Assembly (NCBI GenBank): GCA_022511505.1
Contig: JAFLTK010000001.1
Span: 1-8,866 of the forward strand
Length of the DNA stretch: 8,866 nt
DNA from: Muribaculaceae bacterium
Lineage (GTDB): Bacteria; Bacteroidota; Bacteroidia; Bacteroidales; Muribaculaceae
Direction: 5' to 3'
The notes under the pieces were generated by a model that saw nothing but the letters and a program-made list of their open reading frames with translations, had not been told where the DNA came from and did no database searches. The first letter of the stretch is position 1; each line of letters starts with the position of its first letter. The translations under genes were made by a program, and so were the position numbers. Of the stretch, positions 1 through 6,763 are shown piece by piece.

Positions 1-18
1 TGAATCAAACTTTAAATG

Positions 19-85
19 CAAAACTATTGTAGTAGTATCCTCTTGCAGAGGATTAGTCAATGAACTCCATTTGTCATCGAGTTCA
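19..85 (-). promoter_or_regulatory. Two hairpins and a possible promoter downstream of the hydrolase gene
   Basis: Reading the minus strand after the hydrolase stop, there is first a 7-bp inverted repeat TGAACTC/GAGTTCA (61-67 with 79-85, 11-base loop). Next comes a perfect 7-bp hairpin ATCCTCT/AGAGGAT (37-43 with 47-53, 3-base loop). Neither is followed by a strong T run, so termination is uncertain. TAGTTTTG (19-26) matches the -7 consensus and could drive a gene beyond the window edge, but I find no good -33 box at the right distance. The other bases of 1-155 show nothing further. Confidence 0.35.
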
Positions 86-155
86 ATACATGCAAAATAT
101 GGTCAATAGCCGGGCGTGTTACTGCGAGAAAATGTTTTTGTGGTTGCCGCAAGGA

Positions 156-1019
156 TTATTTCTTTTTGCGGGTCGTTTTCTTTTTGGTCGTTTTCTTTTT
201 GGATGATTTCCGGGCCGATTTCTTGGAACCGGAAGATTTTCCTTTGGATTTGAGTCCGCCATAACCGTTGTTCATCGCCTGGCCGGGGTCAAACGTTGGG
301 TGGATGCGGCGCGTGGCGTCCTTAAGAGTGTGTTTAAACAGCCAGTCGTAACTCTCGGCGAGGTAGAACATACGGGCCGGTCGAGAATGGTCCATGCCGG
401 GGACACGATGGTAGACCAATCGCTCGGCGTTGCCACCGTTGGCGGCTTTCATCTGGGAGACGACGCGGTCGCTCTGGGCGATGGTGACGGCGCGGTCGGC
501 CGTTCCGTGGATAATCCAGAGGGGCACATCATTGAGTCCCGAAAGGTCGCTGACCGTCCCGCCGCCACACATTGCAATGGCTGCCGCTATGCGGTCAGGG
601 TAGGTTGCCGTCACGTCGATGGTGCCATAGCCTCCGAGGCTCATGCCGATGACATAGACGCGGTCATAGTCAATATTGTAGTTGTCGCTGACCCAGTCGA
701 GGACGTTCATCACCTTGGTCGGGTTCCACGAGCCGCCGGGATTTTGGGGCGCAATGACGTAGGCGTCAATCTGTCGCCCGCGCTCAATGGCGTCGATTGT
801 TCCATAGCGCTTGACGCGGTTGAGGTCGTTGCCACAGAGGCTGGCGCCGTGCAAGAAGATGATGACCGGTTTGGGCTCGTCTATCTCAGTGTCGTTGGGG
901 TCATAGAGCCAGAAATTATAGCCGTTGGACACCTCGCCGCGGTGGGCTGTAAGGTGTCCGGCTTTAGCGCCCGGAATCAGGAGGAAGAGCGTGAAAAGTA
1001 TTGTCAGTATTCGTTTCAT
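156..1019 (-). CDS. Secreted alpha/beta hydrolase (esterase/peptidase-like) with Lys-rich tail
   Basis: 287-residue exported serine hydrolase resembling the predicted peptidase / PHB-depolymerase-like esterase group. Residues 1-20 form a Sec signal with probable cleavage after AKA. The catalytic triad is readable: Ser127 in the nucleophile elbow GMSLGG, Asp175 in HGTADRAV and His211 in GMDHS. The oxyanion-hole motif is FLHGAS (55-60). The domain ends around residue 235. The last 31 residues (257-287) contain 15 Lys and 2 Arg, the remainder Ser, Thr, Gly and Ala, with no acidic residue. This is unusual for a secreted enzyme and suggests binding to an anionic surface such as LPS, peptidoglycan or nucleic acid (inference). 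The substrate cannot be told from sequence. It is the second gene after the propeller lipoprotein, with an 8-base gap, so it is probably translated from the same mRNA. Confidence 0.9.
   Translation of the reverse strand: MKRILTILFTLFLLIPGAKAGHLTAHRGEVSNGYNFWLYDPNDTEIDEPKPVIIFLHGASLCGNDLNRVKRYGTIDAIERGRQIDAYVIAPQNPGGSWNPTKVMNVLDWVSDNYNIDYDRVYVIGMSLGGYGTIDVTATYPDRIAAAIAMCGGGTVSDLSGLNDVPLWIIHGTADRAVTIAQSDRVVSQMKAANGGNAERLVYHRVPGMDHSRPARMFYLAESYDWLFKHTLKDATRRIHPTFDPGQAMNNGYGGLKSKGKSSGSKKSARKSSKKKTTKKKTTRKKK
171..200 (-). repeat. 15-bp tandem repeat in hydrolase tail
   Basis: Two perfect adjacent copies of a 15-bp unit (plus-strand GGTCGTTTTCTTTTT at 171-185 and 186-200). Read on the minus strand, each copy encodes Lys-Lys-Lys-Thr-Thr. 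Because the unit is a multiple of three, gain or loss of copies would change the basic tail length without breaking the frame. Flanking bases carry degraded versions of the same pattern. Confidence 0.9.
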
Positions 1020-1027
1020 AATCGATG

Positions 1028-2611
1028 TTAATGGAGAGACACACGATAAATTTTGTTGCCGCGCGACCCGACGACGGCCGTGTTGCCAATCGCAACGGGC
1101 GATGACTCGAAGTTAGCGCCAACCGGCTTTGTGAAAATGATTTTACCGTCCTTTGGGTCAATGAGATACATGTTGCCGACACAGTCGGCGGTCAGTACGG
1201 TCAGACGGCCATCCGGCGTAAGGTAACCAACGGGCGACGACCACGCGTAATATTTCAACGGGGTCTGATAGAGGATATGGCCGTCGGCGCGACTGAACGC
1301 TACAAAGACGCCATTCTGGCGGTTTTCGTTGTTCAAGACGCAGTTGGCAAACACTCGGTCGCTACAATCGCCCGTGCCGGGTAGAACAGTGCCATAGAAA
1401 CCGCCGTCAAAGTGCTTGCCGTTGATGTCGGCACGACGCGCGGGGATTCGAGTGAGCCACACTTCCCGGCCGTCACGGGCATCGAGTTTGACCATATTGG
1501 CCGTGCCGATGCCCTGGCGGTCTACCTCACAGCCAACATAGATATAGGGCACATCGTCCTCGACTTCCAGCACCAGCGACGCGTCGACATCATCGCCGAG
1601 CGAGTATCGCCACACCGGGCGCATCGTGTTGAGATTGACGGCGATTATGTTACCGGCATTGTCGGCGATGTAGCCATAGTTGGCATATATTGCCATTGAC
1701 GACTCGATGCCGGGAGCGCTGCCGCCGACGGTGTAGCGCAACGCCGAGTGAAGCGTCAACTTGCCCGGGGCGACAAGGAATTTGTAGAACGTGCCATTCT
1801 CGCCGGGGCGAAACAGGAACTGCCCGTAGCGAAGCGGTGACGAATCGTAGGCTCCCCAGCTGCGTTGGGCGCGAGGGTCGCGGTCAAATACATCAGAAAC
1901 AACGTTGCTGAAAAGGTCGATGGCAATCGCTCCAAAAGGGCTTTGGGCCGGCACGCCGTGACCAACGTAAAGATTACCGTTAAGCGTAGGGTCAAGCGAC
2001 ACCGTTCCCTTGATTGGATTGCCAACGTTGACTGACTTGCGGCTGGCCTCGCCTGTCTGATAGTCAATGAAATAGACGTGGGAGTCAAGCGAACCGACGA
2101 TAATTTCCTCGCGGCCGGCATTGGGGTAGACGCTATTGTAGTCGCGCAGTCGCTTCCACGTCGAGTCGGGCCAGTTGACATATAGCGGCTGACCGGTCCA
2201 TCCTGTTCCGCCGCCCCATGTGCCAACCGACGTCTGTCGATTGTAGATTGCCGTGGTAAACTCCCAGTCAATCTCGATGCACGAGGGAACCGAGTCAACG
2301 CAACCGTTGAAGTCGGCTCGGCGATACATGCCGCCGCGGAATGTAAAGACACCCGGCGCATCGGCATAAAGGTCGACGAGCGGCGAGACGTCGCCCGGCG
2401 TTGAGTCGCGGCGGTCAATCTTGAATTTGACCACTTCGGCCGACGGGTAAACGGTGTCGGGCAACGTCAAGGGTAGCTTGACAACCGGGACGGTGTCGGT
2501 TGCAATCGTGTCGCTATCACTCGAGTCGGCTTTCTCGGCCGAGTTGCCGCCACACGATGCCACCAGCAACGCTGCTGCCAAATATATTGATAATGTGCAA
2601 AATCTAATCAT
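1028..2611 (-). CDS. PQQ-like beta-propeller lipoprotein
   Basis: 527-residue predicted lipoprotein. The signal (1-19) ends VASC, giving lipidated Cys20, followed by a Ser/Asp/Thr-rich linker (21-60). The rest reads as a WD/PQQ-type beta-propeller with repeated strand patterns: EEIIVGSLDSHVYFIDYQTGE (approx. 168-188), GNLYVGHG...GAIAIDLFSN (212-236), YIADNAGNIIAVNLNTMRPVWRY (314-336), YIYVGCE...MVKLDARDGREVW (356-385), VFVAFSRADGHILYQ (435-449), LTADCVGNMYLIDPKDGKIIF (about 473-493) and a closing blade with SSPVAIGNTAVVGSRGNKIYRVS (503-525). Such propellers serve as BamB-like scaffolds or quinone enzymes; nothing here identifies a cofactor or catalytic site, so the function is unknown. Six cysteines in the mature part (104, 111, 361, 416, 424, 477) could form disulfides. 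The stop is 8 bases before the hydrolase gene, so the two are probably co-transcribed. The promoter lies almost on the start codon. Confidence 0.88.
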   Translation of the reverse strand: MIRFCTLSIYLAAALLVASCGGNSAEKADSSDSDTIATDTVPVVKLPLTLPDTVYPSAEVVKFKIDRRDSTPGDVSPLVDLYADAPGVFTFRGGMYRRADFNGCVDSVPSCIEIDWEFTTAIYNRQTSVGTWGGGTGWTGQPLYVNWPDSTWKRLRDYNSVYPNAGREEIIVGSLDSHVYFIDYQTGEASRKSVNVGNPIKGTVSLDPTLNGNLYVGHGVPAQSPFGAIAIDLFSNVVSDVFDRDPRAQRSWGAYDSSPLRYGQFLFRPGENGTFYKFLVAPGKLTLHSALRYTVGGSAPGIESSMAIYANYGYIADNAGNIIAVNLNTMRPVWRYSLGDDVDASLVLEVEDDVPYIYVGCEVDRQGIGTANMVKLDARDGREVWLTRIPARRADINGKHFDGGFYGTVLPGTGDCSDRVFANCVLNNENRQNGVFVAFSRADGHILYQTPLKYYAWSSPVGYLTPDGRLTVLTADCVGNMYLIDPKDGKIIFTKPVGANFESSPVAIGNTAVVGSRGNKIYRVSLH

Positions 2612-2615
2612 TCTG

Positions 2616-2647
2616 CAAAAGTAACAAAAAATTATACCCCAGCCAAA
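2616..2647 (-). promoter_or_regulatory. Consensus promoter abutting the propeller gene start
   Basis: Minus-strand TTTG (2644-2647) and TACTTTTG (2616-2623) are separated by 20 bases, a full match to the Bacteroidota -33/-7 consensus. The last base of the -7 element is only 4 bases from the ATG at 2611. The transcript should therefore begin at or within a few bases of the start codon. Confidence 0.72.
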
Positions 2648-2658
2648 TGTGGTTGGAG
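2637..2658 (-). terminator. Terminator-like hairpin after the DTG-protein gene
   Basis: On the minus strand an 8-bp stem (one mismatch and one G-T pair) encloses the loop ACATTT. It is followed directly by an A/T-rich stretch including six T. It lies about 40 bases after the TGA stop of the upstream gene, as expected for intrinsic termination. The loop overlaps the -33 box of the next promoter. Confidence 0.45.
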
Positions 2659-2696
2659 TTCACATAGACAAACAGGCAGAAAAAGCATTTTAATTG

Positions 2697-3731
2697 TCAA
2701 TACATCGAGGCGTCAAAGTAGTTCTCGGCAGGGGCGGCGATGAGCGAGTCGGTCATGACGTCGGTGGCTTTCAGTTTGGCGTAGGGTCGCAGATAAATCT
2801 TGCGGTCGGCAAAGTCGATGACGACGTCTTGGTAGAAAAATAACAGAGGGTTGATGATGTATTTCTCGCCATCGTCGGGCGCGTAGTAGAGGCTTCGCGT
2901 GCCGGCACGCGAACCTAATTTGACCCAAGCGTTGTCGTCACGTTTGACCGCCGTAGCGACGCCGTGTTGCGCCAAATAGATATCATCGACGAGCGGGTTC
3001 TTGCTGTAGATCGTATCAGCGATAGGAATTTTGATGCTTAGTCGGTTCATGCCCGTGTCAATCAGAAAAGGCTTGGAATGATGGTTGTTGAGCGACACCT
3101 TTACATAATATCTATTTCCCAATCCAAAGAGGTTGTTCCAATTGCATGGACTCGAGAGGTCGCCAAGTTGCTGGTAATTATCGTCAATGCGGGTGCGCAG
3201 GGCGAGTGCGTTTCGATAGTATTGATATTCGAGGATAAAGTTTTTCAAGACGTTCATGCCGATGGTGTTAATAGCGGCGTCATCGTCGACAACGACGTTG
3301 ACACCCTCGATGCTATTGGCAATCTTGCCGGTAGGGAGCCAGCGGATGCTGTTGCTTGCCGAGTCGACGGCCAGTTTGTATTCGGCAAGCGGGAGCGTCA
3401 CGGTGTAGTGGGTTGGATAATAGCGAAACCTATTGTAACGGTCCTTTAAAATGTAGGGGATATATTTCTTCTCGACCGCCATCCCCATTTCTTGTAGTTT
3501 TTCAAGCGTAGACGGCGTGACGATGCTGATGTTGCTGCCGGTGTCAACCCTGAAAAGCGTGGTGTCAAATAATTCGACCATTCCTTTCTTGATGGGAAAC
3601 AGGGCACGAGGCATTGTGTCATCCCGAAAATGAAGCGTCTTCTGAGAAGTAGCCGAATAGACGACAATTGCACCTACCGCGACAACAATCGCGATAACAA
3701 AAAGCAATGCAACTGTCATTATTCTTTTCAT
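2697..3731 (-). CDS. Membrane-anchored retropepsin-like aspartic protease with two DTG lobes
   Basis: 344 residues. One N-terminal hydrophobic segment (about 4-25, after MKR) should anchor it in the inner membrane with the rest in the periplasm; there is no lipobox. Two lobes each carry the clan AA active-site triplet. Lobe 1 has LFRVDTGSNISIV with Asp63, closing with TIGMNVLKNFILEYQ (156-170). Lobe 2 has FLIDTGMNRLSI with Asp225, closing with INPLLFFYQDVVIDFADRKIYL (about 293-314). Each lobe follows the retropepsin pattern: DTG, then a hydrophobic-Gly or Asn-Pro-Leu segment, then a terminal strand. Two DTG Asps in one chain could form a pepsin-like active site without dimerisation, which is inference. 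The substrate is unknown; loss of catalysis with a binding role is an alternative. It appears monocistronic, with its own promoter upstream and a terminator-like hairpin downstream. The ATG at 3731 is chosen because it precedes the basic-hydrophobic anchor. Confidence 0.75.
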   Translation of the reverse strand: MKRIMTVALLFVIAIVVAVGAIVVYSATSQKTLHFRDDTMPRALFPIKKGMVELFDTTLFRVDTGSNISIVTPSTLEKLQEMGMAVEKKYIPYILKDRYNRFRYYPTHYTVTLPLAEYKLAVDSASNSIRWLPTGKIANSIEGVNVVVDDDAAINTIGMNVLKNFILEYQYYRNALALRTRIDDNYQQLGDLSSPCNWNNLFGLGNRYYVKVSLNNHHSKPFLIDTGMNRLSIKIPIADTIYSKNPLVDDIYLAQHGVATAVKRDDNAWVKLGSRAGTRSLYYAPDDGEKYIINPLLFFYQDVVIDFADRKIYLRPYAKLKATDVMTDSLIAAPAENYFDASMY

Positions 3732-3790
3732 AAAGATTGAATTCGATGCTAATCTTTACCCTTATCTGTAATGAATGATGTAAACGCTTA

Positions 3791-3825
3791 CAAAAGTATA
3801 AAAAACACCTCACAGTTACAACAAA
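3791..3825 (-). promoter_or_regulatory. Predicted promoter for the DTG-protein gene
   Basis: Minus-strand TACTTTTG (3791-3798) is an exact TAnnTTTG -7 element. The -33 element is either GTTG (3819-3822, 20-base spacer) or TTTG (3822-3825, 23-base spacer). Transcription would start near 3786, leaving a leader of about 55 nt before the ATG at 3731. Confidence 0.6.
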
Positions 3826-3864
3826 ATTTACCGGATTGTAACAATTGTTACAATCCGGTTACAA
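3815..3864. promoter_or_regulatory. Phased GTTACAA operator array with 30-bp perfect palindrome
   Basis: A perfect 30-bp inverted repeat at 3830-3859 (centre CAATTG) contains two GTTACAA arms in opposite orientation. Further copies flank it. In plus-strand terms the motif lies at 3815-3821 (+), 3836-3842 (-), 3847-3853 (+) and 3858-3864 (+). Start-to-start steps are 21, 11 and 11 bp, so all copies face about the same side of the helix. The palindrome centre is about 60 bp upstream of the predicted transcription start of the DTG protein gene, and the 3815 copy touches its -33 element. As RNA it could also fold into a long hairpin followed by a T-rich stretch, so it may end the FKBP transcript instead of, or as well as, binding a regulator. 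Confidence 0.55.
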
Positions 3865-3903
3865 AGTTGTTGCAAAGATGTTTCAAAACGAGGTCAAGAC
3901 TGT

Positions 3904-4458
3904 TTATTTGACTTCGTATTCGAGGATGTCGACGAGTTTGATGTCAAATGTCAGGGTCTCAAAGGGGCCGATGGCGCCGTTGGTCGTGCCGGTGCTTCCG
4001 TATGCGAGTGTGTAGGGAAGGACGACGCGCACGCTGTCGCCAACACGCATGTTCTCAAGCGCAATCCACCAACCGGTGATAGTCTCGACGGGGCGGAAAT
4101 TGGCAGTGCGCGACGATGCCGTGAACGACGAGTCAAAGGCGACACCGCTCGAGTTGCGGCCAATATAGGAGACCGAGCAAAGGCTCGTCAGCAGAGGAGA
4201 GAGGTTGCCCTCGGTCTCGGCGCGGTCGTTGAAATAATGGAGCAAAATCTCGGCACCGAGGTCCCACGTCGGCACGACCTTGGTGTAGAACTTGTTGCCG
4301 TCGCTGTCGAGCAATTCGGCCTGCTCTTGGTAGTAAGCAATGTTGGCCTCGCGAGTTTGGGCATACTCGTTCCAAATCTCGTCGGCGTCACTCTTGCACG
4401 CGCTTGCGGCGGCAATCACCGCGAGCATTGCGGGTAGGATATAAAGTAGTTTTCTCAT
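3904..4458 (-). CDS. FKBP-type peptidyl-prolyl cis-trans isomerase lipoprotein
   Basis: 184-residue predicted lipoprotein with one FKBP domain, the fold that isomerises X-Pro bonds during protein folding. Residues 1-20 are a signal sequence ending ASAC, so Cys21 is the likely lipidated residue. A helical, charged linker (about 22-60) leads into the FKBP domain (about 90-179). Residues lining the FKBP12 pocket have counterparts: Tyr98, Phe108-Asp109 in GVAFDSSF, Phe121, Ile127 and Trp130 in VETITGWW, Tyr153 in YTLAYG, and Phe171 in ETLTFDIKLVDI. Activity is therefore plausible. There is no FKBP_N dimerisation domain like that of the larger periplasmic FkpA/Mip proteins. The residues after the Cys (KSDADE) are acidic and resemble a Bacteroidota lipoprotein export signal, so outer-membrane surface display is possible. 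It is the last gene of the presumed glyS-lemA-FKBP unit. Confidence 0.93.
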   Translation of the reverse strand: MRKLLYILPAMLAVIAAASACKSDADEIWNEYAQTREANIAYYQEQAELLDSDGNKFYTKVVPTWDLGAEILLHYFNDRAETEGNLSPLLTSLCSVSYIGRNSSGVAFDSSFTASSRTANFRPVETITGWWIALENMRVGDSVRVVLPYTLAYGSTGTTNGAIGPFETLTFDIKLVDILEYEVK

Positions 4459-4478
4459 TAGACGAGCGGAGATTTAAA

Positions 4479-5066
4479 TCAGAACTCGACGGTGGGTGCA
4501 GTCGCCGCGCCCTCAACAGCCTTGAACTGAGGCTTGTACTCGAAGCCAAACCACCCTGCATAGATGTTGGTCGGGAACTTCTTTATAGATGTGTTGTAGT
4601 CGGCAACAGCGGTTGTATAAGCCTGACGCGCAACGGTAATGCGATTCTCGGTACCCTCGAGTTGCACCTGAAGGTCGCGGAAGTTCTCGTTGGCTTTCAG
4701 GTCGGGGTAGGCTTCGGTGACGGCAAGCAGCGACTTGAGGGCGCCGCTCAGTTCGTTCTGAGTCTGCTGGAAGCGCTCGATGTCGGCCTCGGTCATGTTG
4801 GTGGGGTCGATGGTGATTGATGTCGCGGCAGCGCGGGCTTTGGTCACTTTCTCGAGCGTTTCGCTCTCGTGGGTGGCATAGCCCTTGACGGTTGCAACGA
4901 GATTGGGGATTAGGTCGCTGCGGCGTTGATACTGGTTCTCTACCTCGGCCCATTTCTGCTCAACATCCTGCTGCTTTTCGACAAGCGTGTTGTAGTTACA
5001 CGACTGGAGCGAGGCCATGGCAATAAGCGCAATGACGGCGACAAATATGCGTTTGATAAGTTTCAT
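4479..5066 (-). CDS. lemA: LemA family lipoprotein
   Basis: 195-residue LemA-family protein. The family is widespread and forms a helical bundle at the membrane; its molecular role is poorly known. Residues 1-22 are a lipoprotein signal (basic start MKLIKR, hydrophobic core) ending in lipobox LQSC, so Cys23 would be lipidated. Family hallmarks are present in order: NYNTLVEKQQDVEQKWAEVE (24-43), YQRRSDLIPNLVATVKGYA (46-64), LLAVTEAYPDLKANENF (113-129), QLEGTENRITVAR (135-147), YNTSIKKFPTNI (157-168) and FGFEYKPQF (173-181). Many LemA proteins elsewhere have a transmembrane anchor; the lipobox suggests lipid anchoring here. No acidic run follows the Cys, so surface export is not indicated. It lies between glyS (12-base gap) and the FKBP gene (20-base gap), consistent with one operon. 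The partner often linked to LemA, a TPM-domain protein, is absent from this window. Confidence 0.95.
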   Translation of the reverse strand: MKLIKRIFVAVIALIAMASLQSCNYNTLVEKQQDVEQKWAEVENQYQRRSDLIPNLVATVKGYATHESETLEKVTKARAAATSITIDPTNMTEADIERFQQTQNELSGALKSLLAVTEAYPDLKANENFRDLQVQLEGTENRITVARQAYTTAVADYNTSIKKFPTNIYAGWFGFEYKPQFKAVEGAATAPTVEF

Positions 5067-5078
5067 TGTTCAGGGTGG

Positions 5079-6623
5079 TTAAGAAAGTTTGCGAAGGAGT
5101 GAGTTGATAGAAACCTCGTCGTGGATGAGGCGATGGAGGTCGTCGACGCTTACGCGTTTCTGCTCCATCGAGTCACGGTGGCGCAAGGTGACGGTGTTGT
5201 CCTCAAGAGTCTGATGGTCGACGGTGATACAGAACGGCGTGCCGATGGCATCCTGACGGCGGTAACGCTTGCCGATAGAGTCTTTCTCGTCATAGTGGGT
5301 CGAGAAATCAAACTTCAACTCGTTGACAATCTCGCGAGCCTTTTCGGGCAGACCATCTTTGCGAACAAGCGGCATGACGGCACATTTCACCGGCGCCAAT
5401 GCGGCAGGCAGGTGGAGCACAACGCGAGTATCGCCGCCGTCGAGTTTCTGCTCCTCATAACTTGAGCAGAGGACGGTCAGGAACATGCGGTCAACGCCAA
5501 TCGAAGTCTCGATGACGTATGGGGTGTAACTTTCGCCGAGTTCGGGGTCAAAATATTGAATCTTCTTGCCCGAGAATTTCTCGTGCTGCGAGAGGTCAAA
5601 GTTTGTGCGCGAGTGTATACCCTCAACCTCCTTGAAGCCAAACGGCATCTCAAACTCGATGTCGGTGGCGGCGTTGGCATAGTGGGCGAGCTTGTCGTGG
5701 TCGTGATAGCGATATTTCTCGTCGCCGAGGCCAAGCGCCTTGTGCCAGCGCAGGCGAGCCTCTTTCCACTTGTTGAACCACTCGAGTTCAGAGCCGGGGC
5801 GCACAAAGAATTGCATCTCCATCTGCTCAAACTCGCGCATGCGGAAGATGAACTGGCGGGCGACAATCTCGTTGCGGAATGCCTTACCAATCTGGGCGAT
5901 ACCAAACGGTATTCTCATGCGGCCGGTCTTCTGCACGTTGAGATAGTTGACAAAGATACCTTGGGCGGTCTCGGGACGCAGGTAGACGGTCATGGCGCCG
6001 TCGGCGGTGCTACCCATCTCGGTCTTGAACATCAGGTTGAACTGACGGACGTCGGTCCAGTTTCTTGTGCCCGAAATGGGGCAAACGATTTCACAGTCGA
6101 GGATAATCTGACGCAACTCCTCGAGGTTGTTTTCGTTGAGCGCGTTGGCAAAACGCTCGTGGATAGCGTCGCGCTTGGCGGTGTATTCGAGCACTCGGGC
6201 GTTGGTCGAGCGGAAGACAGCCTCGTCGAAACTGTCGCCGAAACGCTTGCGAGCCTTGGCAACCTCCTTGTCGATTTTCTCGTCAATCTTGGCAAGATGG
6301 TCCTCGATGAGCACATCGGCGCGATAGCGCTTTTTGGAGTCACGGTTGTCAATCAACGGGTCGTTGAAGGCGTCGACGTGACCCGATGCTTTCCAGATGG
6401 TAGGGTGCATGAAAATCGCCGAGTCGATACCTACGATATTCTCGTGCAAAAGCGTCATCGCGTCCCACCAATAGCGCTTGATATTGTTTTTGAGTTCTAC
6501 GCCGTTCTGACCGTAGTCATAGACAGCCGACAGGCCGTCATAGATTTCGCTTGACTGAAAAACGAAGCCATACTCCTTGGCGTGGGATACTATCTTCTTG
6601 AAAACATCGTCTTGAGTTGCCAT
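5079..6623 (-). CDS. glyS: Glycine--tRNA ligase, single-chain (alpha2) class II type
   Basis: Cytoplasmic enzyme that charges tRNA-Gly with glycine using ATP. At 514 residues it matches the homodimeric class II form, not the separate alpha/beta-subunit form of E. coli. Class II signatures are visible: the motif 1 region around residues 41-80 (ending HPTIWKASGH), RPETAQGIFVNY at 216-227, motif 2 with GKAFRNE at 246-252 followed by REFEQME at 263-269, and motif 3 IGVDRMF at 375-381. The C-terminal anticodon-binding domain spans about 406-503 and contains KRYRRQDAIGTPF (452-464). The ATG at 6623 gives the full N-terminus (MATQDDVFKKIVSHAKEYGF). It is preceded by an A/T-rich stretch with no Shine-Dalgarno, as is usual in Bacteroidota. 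A promoter and a long leader lie upstream. The lemA start follows the stop after 12 bases, so the two are probably co-transcribed. Confidence 0.97.
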   Translation of the reverse strand: MATQDDVFKKIVSHAKEYGFVFQSSEIYDGLSAVYDYGQNGVELKNNIKRYWWDAMTLLHENIVGIDSAIFMHPTIWKASGHVDAFNDPLIDNRDSKKRYRADVLIEDHLAKIDEKIDKEVAKARKRFGDSFDEAVFRSTNARVLEYTAKRDAIHERFANALNENNLEELRQIILDCEIVCPISGTRNWTDVRQFNLMFKTEMGSTADGAMTVYLRPETAQGIFVNYLNVQKTGRMRIPFGIAQIGKAFRNEIVARQFIFRMREFEQMEMQFFVRPGSELEWFNKWKEARLRWHKALGLGDEKYRYHDHDKLAHYANAATDIEFEMPFGFKEVEGIHSRTNFDLSQHEKFSGKKIQYFDPELGESYTPYVIETSIGVDRMFLTVLCSSYEEQKLDGGDTRVVLHLPAALAPVKCAVMPLVRKDGLPEKAREIVNELKFDFSTHYDEKDSIGKRYRRQDAIGTPFCITVDHQTLEDNTVTLRHRDSMEQKRVSVDDLHRLIHDEVSINSLLRKLS

Positions 6624-6760
6624 ATTGCTTTGATTGATTGAATGTTATCGGTTAAAAATGAAATTCCGGGCAAGAAAACGCCGGGATGCCGGTGTTGAGC
6701 ATAATAGGCTGAAACAGTGGCTATTGGCCACGCCGACTGTCGACGAGCATACTTACCCGC
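6624..6760 (-). promoter_or_regulatory. glyS 5' leader with hairpin and short open frames
   Basis: The leader following the predicted start is unusually long. It can form a hairpin with stem GTGGC/GCCAC (6727-6731 with 6717-6721, loop of 5). Alternatively the stem can use ACAG/CTGT (6737-6740 with 6714-6717) with a 6-base bulge. It also holds two short ATG frames: 6750-6721 (9 codons, stop TAG) and 6702-6652 (16 codons, stop TAA). Neither is glycine-rich, which argues against classical glycine attenuation. No T-box signature is recognised. Confidence 0.3.
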
Positions 6761-6763
6761 GTG

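Noticed and set aside
300..1031. Plus-strand open frame of 243 codons opposite the hydrolase gene
   Set aside because: The minus strand has a signal peptide and full catalytic triad; the plus frame is a shadow.
1028..2611. Calling the propeller lipoprotein BamB or a quinoprotein dehydrogenase
   Set aside because: Only the generic propeller pattern is visible. The protein is longer than BamB, has no Bam context, and no PQQ-binding or heme (CxxCH) motif is seen.
4471..4480. Palindrome GATTTAAATC at the lemA/FKBP junction
   Set aside because: It is short, A/T-rich and partly made of the lemA stop codon; no further symmetry extends it.
5556..6554. Plus-strand open frame of 332 codons opposite glyS
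   Set aside because: The opposite strand encodes all class II synthetase motifs, and the antisense product has no recognisable features.
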